A stretch of DNA of 64,000 nt from Vespa crabro (GCF_910589235.1 NC_060960.1:4437839-4501838), one strand, 5' to 3'; positions 24,386 to 38,887 are shown, counted from the first letter of the stretch. Notes: generated by a model from the letters alone, not told the origin. Numbers and translations are program-made.

Positions 24386-27300
24386 GCTTCTTTGCTTCAA
24401 TTTACACGATACATGAAGTTCAAAACACAAAGATTCGTTTAATTTCGATACTCTGGATTTCACTAGAATTCCTATGTGCTATAAGACCTGGGATTTTTCG
24501 ATATTTTAAGCGTTTATCTTTGAACAGAACAGTTACTTTTGCTGTCACAAAAAATATACTACTTGATAAAGGATAAGCGAATGTTTCATGATGGTTTCTA
24601 CTGTGATATTTAGTTCGATTCGATCACTGCAAATTGAATATGTGAATTTGGTTATCATTTTAAAGCCTTCTCTCCATTAAAGTAACAACGAGGAACTTGC
24701 TATTGTTTCTTATTGTTGCATGTTCCAAAATATTTTCAACAACAATTTGTCTCAATTTATTATTCAAACAGCAATTTATAGGAAGGTTGTGTCCACACTA
24801 AAGCAACATAATCTGACAAACATTTGTGTTTTGTTTCGGTTACAAGACCATACTTAAGTACACTCTGGAGGAGCATTTGTTTTTGTTGCCACGTTTGGCC
24901 ACATGTTTTATATTTTTCTTTGATCCTTACTGCTACGAATTCCAATAAGCAGTGACATTTGTTACTGGCAATAGAAACCTTGAAAAATAATGAATAATAA
25001 ATGGCGACTTTTTCAAGATATATGTTGCTTCAATGGGGACAAGGCTTAAGAAAAATATTTGAGAATCTCCATTACAAAAAAGTAGATTTTTATTTTTTAT
25101 TAACATACAGAGAGTTTGACAAAAGTAATAAAATGTTCGATATGAATATCGTTATTGAAGATTTGTCAATGTTTCATTGATTTTATATATTTTCGAATTA
25201 TTTTATAGTATGAAATCTGAAAAAGGATTTTGTTCTGTGCTTAATTAAATGTGAGACATTTTAATGTTACATAATTTAATGACAGTTCTATTGCTTCGCG
25301 TATTTTCAATTTTGTATATATACTGATGAAGAGAGAAGTGTCTCTAAAAAGCTGTATGCGTACATTACAAAATTCTTCTCTCTTTTCCTTTTCGTGTATA
25401 TTTGATGTTTTTCGATCATTTAAATATTTAAAAACATCTTTAAGTATATTTTCTACGTCTTATCACGTATGCGAAGTGTGTGAAAGAAAAATGCTTTGAG
25501 AGAAATCTTACTACAAATTTTATAAAAAAAAGAAAAATATAATAAAATATAAATAAATTTTTTCATAAAGGAAAGTAAAAATAAATTTAATAAATTTACG
25601 ATATAGAAAAGAATGAAAGTGTCGAAATAAAATTTTGCTTAATACTCTTTCTTTTTTTTAATGCTATATAATATATTATTACTTCCATTATAGAATTTAA
25701 TAGGGAAAGAAGCGAGCGTATAAAAAATTAAAAGTTTAGCGAGTAGGTCGAGTGGTGTTAAAATTTGACTATTAAAAAACATCATTGGTGGACTTTCCGA
25801 TTATCAAAGTTTTCCCCCGAAATCTATTTCTATGCTTTTAGTTTTCTAAGAGTTTGTTGGTATAAGTTTTAGTGGATTTTTATCTTTCACATCTAGATGT
25901 TTATAGAATAAAGAATAAAATCCTTATTTTTAAAGAAAACAGAATGTTATTCGTTTAAATGATTCATCAGAAAGATAAGAATAAATATTTTATTAATTTT
26001 CTTATTGCTTATAATTCATAATTAATTTACTAACATTATAAATAATAAAACAGAATGTTCATTTTTGTGTGTTTATGAAAACTATGCGTAGGTGGATAAA
26101 TATTATTGCTCTTAAAGTACGTAAATAGATTATGTTTTTAAAAAAGGTGCATCAGTTTTGTTAGTTTATAATAGTTATTTCTTTATGTATTATACTACAA
26201 GTGACTAAAATGTTTCTTATAATTTTATTCTTTTAGTTTTTGTAGTGTACCATAATAAGTTCGATGGCTTGATCGCTTGGAGCTTAAGCTCACAGAGATT
26301 ACTTTGGAAGAAATTAAAGGACACGTGCACTAAAAGGGATAATGAGACGTAACAAAATATGCAGAAATAATATAGACGAATTAGATGAATGAAACGATAA
26401 ATATGGTAGTAATAGATTTGTCACGAAAAAGGTTTTCTCGCACGAGCAATTTAAACGTGTCTTGAGAATCCAAGTGGTTCAAAACAAATCGTGAGCTCTG
26501 TTTATGGCGCGTGAAAGTGTAAACCCATATAACGGATTGTGTCACGGCACTATAATACAATCTCTTTCTCTCTCCCTCTCAGTTACATCTCGAGTTGTTT
26601 CTTCGCTGACACTTTCTGTTGGAAATAAACTAGGAACTTGTTCAACGATATCACGCAGTTTTTATTCATGCGAGAGTCATTCGTCGTTGAGAGCTATTAA
26701 CCTGTCGGCCTTAATATTATCAAAAACTTTCTACGTTCAAAATATTTTTAGGAAAATTCTTAGCAAAGAAAAGATTTTTCAAATTGTTCTACCGATATCT
26801 CATAATATTTTAGGGAAAATTACGATAATAGTTTTAGATTAGTAAACAAATATGATCAGCCTGAATAATCATTGAGAATTCATATGACTTTGGTAATTCA
26901 ATTGTTCTGATTTCTTGAATTAAAGATTATCTTGTTCTTTTCCATCGCTCAACAATCGATATTCGGGTCGAATCATTTAATGATTAAATATAATGATGAC
27001 TTTTGACATTGAATCTTTAATATATTAATCATATTTTAAAAATTTTTCTGCGCAGGTAATTCTTCTGCAATGCATTCTATTACTATATGTAAAGTATATC
27101 CTATAATATTATATATAATTCACGTTTGACGATGTAAAATACTTTATAAATATTGTTAAATCTCTGAATTGGAATTAACGCAGATGAACAAAAGGATAAT
27201 AATAAAACTTTTACTATCATTAATAAATGTGTTTATAATTTTAAATTTGTGCGCTTATAATTTTATGACAACGATCCTTTGAAACAACGCTGGGGATAAA

Positions 27301-28549
27301 AGAAATGTCAAATGAATTATTGCTGACACATAATATAACACTTGAAATAAGAGATTCATGTTTATCTACGAACGAGATTTTTATTAAAAAGAAAAGAACT
27401 GAAAAGGAAGATAAATATATCAAGTCAAGGAAATATTATAAATAAAAGATTGTGCAAGATATTACTTATGAATATATATATATATACTTATATGAAGAAC
27501 AATATGCGAATTTTATGTTGGAAGAAACTATCTTTCTTTCTTTAAATGATTTCGATTTTCTAATAAGAAATTGAAGTTCAATATTAATTAATGCTACTGC
27601 TGAGAATAATTTTAAGACGATTACAAATTAATGAGAGTAAAAATATTTATATTCTGACATAGCATAGATTATCTTTCTTATTAAAATTTTTGTACGTGAT
27701 AGATAAACCTGCGACTATAGCAAATAGTAAAAGTTTTCTCTTCATTTCTTTCTATTGATCACATATTATCTCTCGCTTGCTATTGTTAGATGTGCTCCCA
27801 TTTTCAAACATTAATATTACATAATGATATTTTACTGTAAAGTATAATATAAGCGCAATTCCTCCACTATGAGGAATTAATGGCCGCAGGTGTACGTAGT
27901 AAAAATGAAATATAACAAATAAAATATGTTGCTAGTCAAAAAAGATAAACTGAAATTGATAACCGGAAGTTTTAAGTAGGGAAACAAAAGCAATGTAAGT
28001 CACGAAGAGAACGAATAAATTCTTTTGAAGGACTTGAATTAGCGTTCTCTCATAAATGGGAGTATAAAATCCTGCAGTGAAGTCCAACAGAAGAAAATTA
28101 TTATTATTTTCGTAGATTATGAAAAGGAAGAGAGAAAGAAAGTGGTGAAGAGGAAAAAAGATGGAAATAGCAAAGGCGACGTCATTGCAACGCTGATTTT
28201 TATATATATATATATTCAGTTTGAGAAACATACTGATACAGAAAATTCTTACAGAATTCAATCTTCTGTACTAGAGTTACCTCGCTTTTCTATCGTGGGG
28301 AATTCTCTAGTCGCTTTGTACAATAGGTATCAAAAAATTTGTGGAAAAATTTATTGATGTCTCAGTCTTATCAAAATGCAATGTCATTGAAGAGGTTTGA
28401 AATGGCGAAATTTTTGACAAGTTCAGTTTAAACAAAAATAACTTTATTACGATAAAATAGCTAAACCACGAATCAATGCTATCTTACGAAAAAGATTTTG
28501 CATTGTTAATTTAATTGTTAGTTACATTCCAAATGTTTTAGAATCTATT

Positions 28550-28597
<48 letters not shown>
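28550..28597. repeat. (CT)n microsatellite
   Basis: CT run with one CTCCTC interruption. Confidence 0.96.
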
Positions 28598-28600
<3 letters not shown>

Positions 28601-29601
28601 ATAGTTATTGTTTGTGTTACGGGCTTTGATGGAATATGGCTTATCTTTACAGTTCGGAAGTCAAAAGAAACTTTGGGAAAAGAAAAATATTAGCCAGCCT
28701 TCTCTTGTGATTTGTGTCTGTGAAGACATCTGATATGTAGGCTGTCATTTTGTGTTGATAATAGAAAATATCATAAACTTAAGCTAAACTGAAGCTAATC
28801 TACATATTAAAAAATATTGACGAATTATAGGTACCCGTAACATAAAATTTATTGTCTACAATTGACTAAAGTAAAAAGAGAAAAATAATGAACTTTTAAG
28901 ACGATTATATTAATTGTGATCTTATTAATTATTATTGTAAATTTAGAAGTAGGATCTCGTAATTGTTATAACAATTTGTCTTTATATTCTGTTTATATGT
29001 GTACAACTTGGACGTTACTTGTATAATAGTTACAGTCCAAAAATTCTATTTTGATGGGAGAAGAGAATATCGAAAACGAGTCGTGAGATGGATTCGATCG
29101 AACATTTATATGCCTGGGGTTGCGGATAGGTTTAATATTTTACACATACAATATATTGATATATTTTGCGATGATAGACATAAGAATAGCAAGATAGATT
29201 TTTGAATAATATAAATTTCTTTCTTAATCCGTAATAAATCGTGATATGCATTTGTACAAAAATGATTGCTATGTCCAACGATTAAAATAATAAAAATAAA
29301 AGAAAAAAAGAAATTTATCAATTTTAAAAGAAACGTTAAACACTTACAATAGTCATTTTTGTAAAATGACAATTCAACGACTTTTCTACCTTTCTCCTTT
29401 TTAACTAGAGCTTCGTTTCTCGATTAAAGGATGCTTGCAACTGCTAATTGGATAGACAACGCGAACGTACATCATGGCGGATTCATGGTTAGACGGCACG
29501 TAGAGAAAACAATGAATCTTGTTAGCGATGAGCTCGTGAAAAAGGATTAATTGAAAAAATGTTGAGATTTTGTGCGCATGCTTGCTCGTGAAAAAGAGAC
29601 C

Positions 29602-29604
<3 letters not shown>

Positions 29605-29642
<38 letters not shown>
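29605..29642. repeat. (GA)n microsatellite
   Basis: Pure GA run. From here rightward most GA/CT tracts are in GA orientation on the plus strand. Confidence 0.96.
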
Positions 29643-29643
<1 letters not shown>

Positions 29644-31326
29644 CAAAGAGAAGAAAAGATAGGTAAATAAATGTATTTAGAAAAAGAAATATAGAGAGAA
29701 GAGGAGATAGGGAAGGTTTTATATTTTGATGTTGGTTATTTTTATGTTGGTTGGTAAATATCAGTTTTCTTAGGCCTCTGTTATTTACATTACTTTCTTC
29801 ATTTACTATATAATCATTAATTATTTAACTTTTGATCTGAAACTTTCCGATTAAATAGCGAGTTATCGACTTAGCATGCAATATTTTATGGATCTGATGC
29901 ATACAAGTCACATTAGACGTATCGTTATTCTGAATCAGAATTTGTTTTCCTCCATTTTCTTTCTCCTTCGCAATTTTCTTTTCATTCAAAATAATTATTA
30001 CTAATTAATCATACGGGCCAGTAGTCCTGAAGAATCTCTTATTTGGTCAGATTCATTAAAAATTTAACTGTCACTTTTTTCTTTCTTTTTCTTTCTCTTT
30101 CTAAAGCGATTCCGAGTAATTTATTCACCTCCGCCCATCATTTCTTGAATACATAAATAATAAGGGACAAAGTGTGATTTTATGTATTTCTTTTTAAATC
30201 TGATTTAATTCAACCATTTCGAGGACTATTCATTCATTGAGATTTGTTCATTTTTCAAAATGCTTAAACATTTTACTTTGAAACGCAGTTTTTATTAATT
30301 ACTTAGAAATCTATTAATTAATTGATAATTTTCAAATAATTCAAGATAAATATTTTTATTGGTAAAAATTAATAGATATCTTTCGAAATACCTGAGGGGA
30401 TATAAATGAATTCCGATGAAGCTGTAACATGATGAGTAAATAGGTACAACATTTTAACATACAAGGAAGTTCGTTTTGTTAATTTAGAAATGCCCGTATC
30501 TATTTTACGAGTAAAATTTCCTTTTCTGTTGTAGTATTTCAGATACATAAATTTATATATCGAACGAATAACTTTACTCGATAATTCATGTCGTAACTTC
30601 TCTTGATAAATATTCGTAACGTTGTAATGTTACTCATATTTTATAAATTACCAAACAGTGAAAAATATTTTAACATGAATTTCATTTCCATAAATTTTTG
30701 AAAAAATTCATAAAAACTATATTTTCTGAAGAGTTTGTGTGATATATTCCAAATTTAACGGACCGTTAGTTGTATCGAATAGTTCGTGTGAGTTCAATTC
30801 TCCATACGCGATACATTTAAAACCAAAACTCTTTATCGGACGCATCGATTTTAGTTTGGTAGTAGCACCGATACGTCACTCGTGAACGTTCGACACTTTT
30901 GACAGAGGATGAACACACTCTTTTGCGTGGCTGGTTCGGTGAGCACGTCATGAAAAAAGAGATAGAATGAGAAAGAGTCAATCCATCAAATCAGTCGGAC
31001 CGAAGGAGTCTTAATATATTTGAATTTCCTGCGAGATTTAGCTGCTTCAATGATGGATAGATAAGTCTCTATGTATATACAGTGAGAAGCAATAGTAAAG
31101 CCTAATGAAACTACTTTTGCTACATTTTTTTTCGTACATCTTCATATCGTTTCGATATAGTAATTAGTTTGGATATATTATAGAAACGAACGTATAATAT
31201 ATTCAGACACTACTAATATTGTAAATTAAATCATAATTAATCATAATATATACAATAATTAATTGTTTGATTATCACACAGTGCGATCACGCTGTTCACA
31301 TTTTATATATAATATAATATATATAT

Positions 31327-31328
<2 letters not shown>

Positions 31329-31368
<40 letters not shown>
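31329..31368. repeat. (TA)n microsatellite
   Basis: Uninterrupted AT run, preceded by ATATAATATAATATATATATTG. Confidence 0.96.
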
Positions 31369-31372
<4 letters not shown>

Positions 31373-31902
31373 TTATGTGAAATCAGATCTTGTCTGTTCA
31401 AAGTGAAATATCACAGAAGATCCTATTATTGCTTCTCATTGTACCATACTGGATTTGGCCTTTTTTCTCTCTCTTTTTCTTCCATTACGAATCCATCCGT
31501 AACACGTTCCACTTCTTGCACTCTCTTCCACCATGTTTATCCCTCTTTCTCTCTTTTTCCCTTCTCATTCTCTCGATTTCGTTCCGCTCTACCCTTAACG
31601 GCACCCCACTATTTTATGTTCTCTGCAAACAATCACCGTATAGCCAACCCATGTGTCCAATACTTTCGACCTCTAAAGACATACGTTGACCTTTGCAGGA
31701 CAACGAGTTAGAAGCTTCGACACGCTACATCGAGTTTTAACTCTTTTCGCTTCGAAGGATGCCTATCTTCTGGAATCTTCGTTCTAATTCAATCCAATAT
31801 TTTATCATGATATACGTTTCTATATACGTATCTGTTTAAATCGAAATATGTTTATGCATTTTTTATTTTCACAAATATATATACATTGATTGTAAGAGAA
31901 AG

Positions 31903-31921
31903 AAAGAGAGAGAGAGAGAGA
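31903..31921. repeat. (GA)n microsatellite
   Basis: Short GA run after GAGAAAGAAAGA. Confidence 0.9.
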
Positions 31922-31928
31922 AACGAAA

Positions 31929-31969
31929 ATATAAAATATAAAATATAAAAATATAAAAAAATATAAAAA
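31929..31969. repeat. Irregular (ATATAAA)n repeat
   Basis: Five to six units of ATATAAAn, with A runs of variable length, directly after the GA tract. Confidence 0.85.
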
Positions 31970-32408
31970 TGAAGATTATAAATCATCTCAACATGATGTT
32001 GATATAGTCTCTGTTTCTCTTCTTCGTTACACTATTTATAACATTAGTGAAAAATAAATGAACATGTCACATTTAAAGAAATGATGTCAGATTTAACCGG
32101 GGTCGTTTTACATATACTCACGTGTATATGTATCGTCTTTTAATGATTTTTCAGATATATCACTTTCTAATATTTTATATGGTCATTGTGTGAGATTTCC
32201 CATCATAACATATATACTTCGTAAAGTATAGTGTAGTGTTAAATTCTCCTCTTTTATATTCTAAATATAATTTTATATTATCATTTACTTTTTCTTCATT
32301 ATATCTTAATAATTTTCACAAATATATATCTCAATCTTTAATTTCATAACATTTTGTCCGATTTCTATATACCTTAACTATCAAAACCTTCTCTTTTGTT
32401 CAGAGAGT

Positions 32409-32415
32409 TGAGTTT

Positions 32416-32461
<46 letters not shown>

Positions 32462-32468
32462 TTTTAAA
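32409..32468. repeat. (TA)n microsatellite flanked by an 11-base direct repeat
   Basis: TGAGTTTTAAA occurs at 32409-32419 and again at 32458-32468, exactly bracketing a pure AT run. It lies about 450 bases upstream of the Ig exon acceptor. Confidence 0.93.
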
Positions 32469-32921
32469 AATATGTATAAATATAGATATTTTATATCGTA
32501 TTCTTCAGTTCGTGTTGCCAACAACAACGTCCTCATATTTCCTCTAATGTGAATATCTCATCAAACAGTACTCAGTTTCCAGCTTTTACTAGCTGACTGA
32601 CCGACAGTAGATTAATTCGCACAGACTAGTAACATATAATACATTTTTAATAGAGATATTCCTTTTACTTTATTCTGTTATTGTGATTATATATTACTTT
32701 TTATTAACTTTATATTACTTTTTACCTCTGCTTTTTTTATCTGTTTTTCTTTTTTTCGGCTAATTTTATATTCAGATTATTATCATGTTTATTTTTTAAA
32801 ACACTATTCGCGTATGATATACAATCAAAAAATAATAAAATATTGTATATTTATTTGATCGTGTTTCTGTTCAAGTGGAAAATATTGAAAAGTAATCGAT
32901 AAATTTTTTTTCTCATTTTAG

Positions 32922-33016
32922 ACCCAAACTTTAAGGAACCAATTGCCAATGTAACTGCCCCCGTCGGTAGGGAAGCGATTCTGTCGTGTGTCGTACAGGA
33001 TCTGGCGGGATTCAAG
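32922..33016 (+). CDS. Internal exon: first half of Ig domain 1, DIP/lachesin-like adhesion protein
   Basis: This exon encodes the N-terminal half of a V-set immunoglobulin domain. The reading frame starts with the last two bases of a split codon (xAC, probably Asp), followed by 31 codons beginning PNFKEPIANVTAPVGRE and ending DLAGFK. Seen: an NVT N-glycosylation sequon at residues 9-11 and the B-strand Cys at residue 22 in a LSCVV context, both as expected for extracellular Ig folds. The acceptor is a T-rich tract ending ..CATTTTAG and the donor is AAG|GTAATT. The exon enters in phase 1 and leaves in phase 0. From family knowledge, the DPNF..PI.NVT.PVGR pattern is typical of insect Dpr-interacting proteins and lachesin-like proteins, GPI-linked or membrane-bound three-Ig proteins that pair with Dpr partners at synapses. 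The exact paralogue cannot be decided from this domain. It joins in frame to the exon at 51384. Confidence 0.93.
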
Positions 33017-33277
33017 GTAATTTAAACTTTTAAATTAATGTAATTATAAGTGGCGCAATAGAATCTTTATGATGTTTTCACCATCATAGAAATTTTATTA
33101 AGCACAAGGCCCGTAACACTCGTAATTTCAATTTGTTGTTTCTTCAACGAACTTTGAAAATATCACGTTTTCAACAGACTATATGAGATTTCTTCCCTTC
33201 ATTCGTTAATTAAAGGATCCTGATACCTATATCATTACCGAGTATTTATGATGTAAAGTTTTAATTGGTTATATTTA

Positions 33278-33332
<55 letters not shown>
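33278..33332. repeat. (GA)n microsatellite
   Basis: Long GA run about 260 bases into the Ig-domain intron. Confidence 0.97.
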
Positions 33333-33335
<3 letters not shown>

Positions 33336-33780
33336 AAAGAAAAACAGAACAGATTTCTATGTATTTCGTTTCTCCATTTTTTACTTTTATTGGAAACTCA
33401 GCGAATTCGTCATACAAATTTCGCTTTTACTCTTCATATAAGGCTTTCATAGAATGAGAGAAAAATTGATGATTATCCTGAAATATGAGTATCCTCTGAA
33501 CATCGAGTCACCCAACTTGCGATCCGTTAATTAACTTATATCGTTGCTAATTGTCAAGCATAGTCCGCACGAGCGTTACGTATTTCTATCCGGCTGTGAT
33601 TTGTGGGACGCTCGTTATGATTAGAATAATTAGGTCGCTGTATATCTCGTTTCGAAATATATTTATCGCAATAAAACGAACGATAATGCGGCAATAGCTT
33701 TATACGGTATCTGACATTTACAAAATAAACTGCGACTAACGTTATAAATATCGTGTAGATAGGTATATATAATATATTAC

Positions 33781-33806
33781 ATACACACACATACACACAC
33801 ACACAA
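33781..33806. repeat. (CA)n microsatellite
   Basis: ACACACACATACACACACACACA run. Confidence 0.92.
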
Positions 33807-34895
33807 TATCCAAGCACCAATGTAAATACTTAGAGTATGTAGAATTTTTTTTACGGTAAAAACTGAAGTATGCTTGAAAATTAATGAAGAGTTCAAAGAC
33901 ATTCGATCAATTTGATATCGATATAAATAATTTTTTATTCAAGTTGACGTATGACGATCTCAAACGTGAAAGGGCTAAAGATACAAACAGGTTGCACGTG
34001 GAATGAGTGGAAAAAGAAAAAAGAGAGAAAGAAAAGAAAAGGAAGGGGTTGTGGTTGTAAACGAATTAACATTTTTCAGCACGAGTTTTCGTGTCTAATT
34101 GGAGCCACCGAGAATGAAGTGCTCTCTTCGCCTTAAACATTTTAGTTGATTCGTCAGACGGTAATTACGAATGAAGGCTAAAAAGCGAAAACGTCGAATG
34201 ATTCTCAGAAGATGAGTATCCAGTTTTATTCTGCTCCTATAATTTTGTTAATTAATCAAGCGAACGCAGCCACTTTCTTTCATCGTCATAGTCATCGACA
34301 GCGGGAAAAAAATTCTGAAATCTACGATTATAGGGATCCCTTTTCGAGTTTATCTCTTTTTCTCTTTTAACGTAAATGGTTAAACGAGGTCAATAGGCTA
34401 AATAACTTTAAGAATGTCCACTCGTCGTATAGTCGAAGAGACTTCCATTTTAGAGAACTTCTTAAAACTGTCTGCCTTTTTTTCTTTCTATTTCTCTTTC
34501 TGTTCTTACTGATAATTAATCAGGTATAGGATACATATCATATCTTCTTTTCTCTTTACGATTTCATTTAACAAATTGAATTAATTCACCGACGACTTCT
34601 GAAGAGAACTCGAGAGAAGGAGGCCATAAAGGAAAAAGATTTTCATTATGTATTGGGAGAAGTGACGAATTCTTTTCATTTCGTTGAACTCGCACGATTC
34701 TTGAAAAAAAAAAATATTAAATTAATAAATGTCGACACTTTGGTAATGAAAAAGGCGGAAAAAATATGTTGTAAGTTAAACAAGAGATCAACCTTGGACG
34801 CAAATACTCGAGACAAGATAGATGTTTTGATGCTTATTAAAGGTCAGCGTTGACTCCCATACAAGTATACCTATATATACATATATATGTGAATG

Positions 34896-34917
34896 TGTAT
34901 ATATATATATATATATA
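34896..34917. repeat. (TA)n microsatellite
   Basis: TA run after ATATATACATATATATGTGAATGTG. Confidence 0.9.
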
Positions 34918-36180
34918 CTTCAGTTTCTTGTGACCTTCATTTTATCCTTTATGCTGAGAGATCGCACGTAAAGGATAAGACCTGTATGCACGTATAAACG
35001 TGCCCAGGGTTGGTTCAGTGACTCGGTCGTTTGCTTTAATCAACCCAGCCACGACGAAGAAGCTCGCAAGTTGGTCGATCTAGGGATTATTATTCAAATA
35101 CGACCAACGGTTACCTATGTATGTACATACGTAGCTATCGAAAAGAAAAAGAAACGAGTAGAGAGATAATTGAGCCTCTGAGAATTACGGTGGTACGTGC
35201 TGCTTCGCTTATTTCTGTGTTTCAAAAGGCAAAGGTTTATAAAAAATTTCACAGAAATATGGTACAGCGTTAGCTTTACGTTTATATGTTTGGCTCCTGT
35301 TTCAGAATTACCAACTTTAAAGCTGGATTTTCCATTAAAGGAATCGTATAAACAGGAGAAATAATTTTTCCTCTATAAGGAGAAATAATAATATTAATTA
35401 AAAGTTCTATTAGCGATAAACAATACAAAGGAAGCAGAATTTTGCTTATTATAATACACGTGATTTAAACTTGAAATCTGTTTAATAAAATAATCAAAGG
35501 AAATCTTTTATGTTATATCCTTTGAGTGTATTATGATAATACATACATTATGATTGTGCGATTATAATTTGCATCACATCTCTTGATATTATTTGTTTGT
35601 TTTCTTCAAATATAAAAAAGAAATCTCAATTTATTTAAACACGTATCGTAACGATTCTTTTTCATTCATATTTCACAATCAAACTTGAACGTGCTGAATT
35701 GTGTGGTCGTTAGTTTCTTAGTTCACTTATTCATTCTACTCTATTATCATTTATGTTACTTTTTGTGTTTTTTTTTGTAACAATCTTTTTTCCATCTTAC
35801 TTTCTACGATCGCGTATCGTGAAGAGTACTCATTTTCAGTAATTTACATGAAAAATGTGCTAGAGTCTTTTATTATATTATTTATACTTAGCATTTCTGT
35901 TAAAAAATATTTTCAATTAGTATTCATTGTTTTTCCTCTATTTGGACTATTCACTTATTACGTGTGATAAGATAAAATGATTTTAATGATATTATCAAAG
36001 ATAATTAAAATTCACGATTAACCAGTGTGACACATAAATTAAATCAGGATTTCTGTGGATATTTATTAAAATTATTATATATTACAGATTTAGTATGTAT
36101 TAATTTCTTTGACATACGGTAATATTTTATAAATAACTCCATGAATTCTGATAATTTATAAATTACTTTGTCCAACATTC

Positions 36181-36238
36181 GAGAAAGAGAGAAAGAGAGA
36201 TAAACAAACAAAGAGAGAGAGAGAGAGAGAGAGAGAAA
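36181..36238. repeat. (GA)n microsatellite, impure
   Basis: GAGAAAGAGAGAAAGAGAG, a break (ATAAACAAACAAA), then pure GA to 36236. Confidence 0.92.
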
Positions 36239-36577
36239 GGACAGAAAAAAGTAGTGAAGTAAAACCATTAATTTCTCAGTGGGGACTCTCGATTTTGCAG
36301 CTTCGAAGTCTTTTACTCTCTCACTCCAACTTTCTTTCCTACTTTCGAAGATGGATTTTAAGCAGAGGATTGGAAAAACGAGTCAGACGAATACGTTGAA
36401 GGATCATCGAGGTAGCGGTAAAGATAGATATTGAAAAGTATTCATCCTTCCTCGACTATGACTCGTATGAATTTTAAATTGACGTATTTATGAAGATACC
36501 GTTGAAAATCCATGACAGTCTGCTTTTACCGATGTCGTCGAAAAATATGCAGACGGACACTAGAATCAGAAAAAGAA

Positions 36578-36578
<1 letters not shown>

Positions 36579-36632
<54 letters not shown>
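36579..36632. repeat. Compound (TA)n(TG)n microsatellite
   Basis: TA run to about 36591, then a TG run to 36631. Confidence 0.97.
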
Positions 36633-36635
<3 letters not shown>

Positions 36636-38887
36636 AGGTATACCAGGTGCCACTGTAAAATGCATATAATCACGAACGCTTTTAACTTTCCTAGTGGTCG
36701 CAAACGGTGATCCTCTATTACCATCGCCCTTAGAAAAGGGTATTAACTTCTCAACGCGTAGGACTTTTACGAGGGACTTTTTACACGTGGAAAAAAGTTA
36801 GACAAGGCTACTTATGCTGTTTATTTAAATAAATGCGAACAGCTAGGTTCTCGCGAAAGATCGTGCTTAAAATTATATCCAAACAAAAAGCGTGTGATTA
36901 AAAACGTCAAATAGTTAATATCGTGAAATTAGAGATATGAACGATAAAAGTTATAATATTTTTCTATTTACTATTTCTTTCGTTAAGATTATTTAGACTA
37001 TGCTATAACCGTTACTTTGCGACATTCTCTTTATACGCTAATTTGATGTAAATTATTTGCAGGACACTATATATATACAGTTATAACCATTTTAATCGTA
37101 ATAATTAGTAAATGTTTCATATCGGGCGATCAAACTAAATATTCCATCATTTATTACTAAACACATCTGTCATCATTAATCAATCGCCAATCTCTATTAT
37201 TAAAACTAATATATCATATCAACGAAGCTCACGAACAATTTAGGTACCCATCACTTTTGCAGTTATATTAAAATATAAATGAAGGCAAAATCGTCATCCT
37301 GCGTCACTCACCTCGATAACAAACGTCGGTTTGTTGTAAAGTTTGATAGTAAGCATCGAGCAATGAGAAGCATACAAATGCGAGGATAAGTGATACAATT
37401 CGTAATTCCTTTGCTCTTGGTTATCAGAATCGAGAAGAAAGGCTGGAAGCTAAAGGATAAAAGAGGGAGGATGATAGTGGATGAATTTATACATAATATG
37501 TACCAGTAGTATCGGGTTGTTGGAGATTGGGGGTCGGATACCAAGCAAGGACTTTGTTATTGCTCACGGATATAATGGCCAACGGTTGCGGCTTTTCTCT
37601 CGGTTTATGGTTTTCCCCGAGAACTATCGTCGCGGTTTGAATTTTAATTGTGAAATTCCATAATATGCGTTCGGCTCTTCCTGCCAGCTCACATAAGCAT
37701 TAAATATAGTCTCACTTATTTGGAGCATGGTCCGATCGTATGAAACAAGTTCGTTATCCCCGATAATAATCACTATCTAATCGTGCATCTAAGCTGATCG
37801 TATTATTACGTTGAATTTTGTTAATTGTATTTAAAATGCTCAAGAGAAGAATTAAGTATAGTAGTTAACGACATGTATAGTAGTGTAATAACATGAACGG
37901 GATATATAGAATATGTAAGAAATTATAGTAAGATATTATACGAATAAATAAAATAAAGAAGGTGAACGACGATTGTCACGAATCATCTTTTGTGACAGTT
38001 GAGTGACTAAATACAATCTTGGAGCGACGGCTCTTTATATTTATCTAAATCTTTTTCTTTCTTTCAGAATTACTCTGTAGAGAGAAATCGGCTTAACAAA
38101 GATGACAATCTCTTTAATAAAGATATTTAATAAAGATGATACTTGTTACATGACTAAATATACTGTAATGTAAATTATGAAATGTAATATATAATGTCTC
38201 GAATATATTTTTTCTATATTATACTCATTAAAAATATAATAAATATTGTAATATAATATGTATATTTATTTTCTCTGTAATTTTGTTAACAAATTATGAA
38301 AGACATTAACTATGAATTTTAGTGATCTCTTTTTAAATTATCATAGAAAGAATAATTTGTGTATTTGTTTTTGGTTCCTAGTTTTCTCTCATCCGAAGGT
38401 AGTTACTTTTAGAACCGGTATAACTACGTGTGTATTCTCAAGCGAAAGCGAGTTTATCTTCTATTTTCGTATTCAAAAAGTTTTGTATTAAAAAACAACG
38501 TAATGTTTTGATTGTTTTATCATTTTATAACTAAAAAGTTATGATCACTGCTCTATGCATTGACAAGAAATTTTTCTTCTTATTTTTATATATTTTTTGT
38601 CGATAAAATAAGTGAGGAAATAAAGAAAAATAAATTCGTTATTATAGATACTTTATAAAATTTGCTATACTATTCCAACTGTTTCATTGATTGTGAGAAT
38701 TCGAAGATTTTCTTTAATAGGCCTTTCCTTCCGTCGTTCTTCGAAAGCTCTTAGATTCGTTTGCACTTAAAATCTCGGTCTTCTCTTATTCGATTTATTA
38801 TTCTCTAGAAGTAAGCGAGCAACCAAGTTATGCAGTTTCATCTCAACTATCCATTGGAAGATACTAACGATTCAGCAAGAATGAAAG

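Larger units (their letters stand above)
14361..32921. other. AT-rich sequence upstream of the first Ig exon
   Basis: Immediately upstream of the first Ig half-exon and presumably largely 5' intron of the same gene. It holds microsatellites, a (TATAA)20 array, hairpins at 15467 and 18460, a weak candidate first coding exon at 15850 and a minus-strand ORF at 24760-24978. A CpG-containing stretch near 30840-30960 includes a donor-like G|GTGAGC at about 30940, but no in-frame ATG gives the phase needed by the Ig exon. Confidence 0.55.

Noticed and set aside
30840..30975. Possible 5' exon with donor TTCG|GTGAGC near 30940
   Set aside because: The ATG in this segment gives phase 0 at the donor, while the Ig exon needs phase 1; the phase-1 frame has no ATG.
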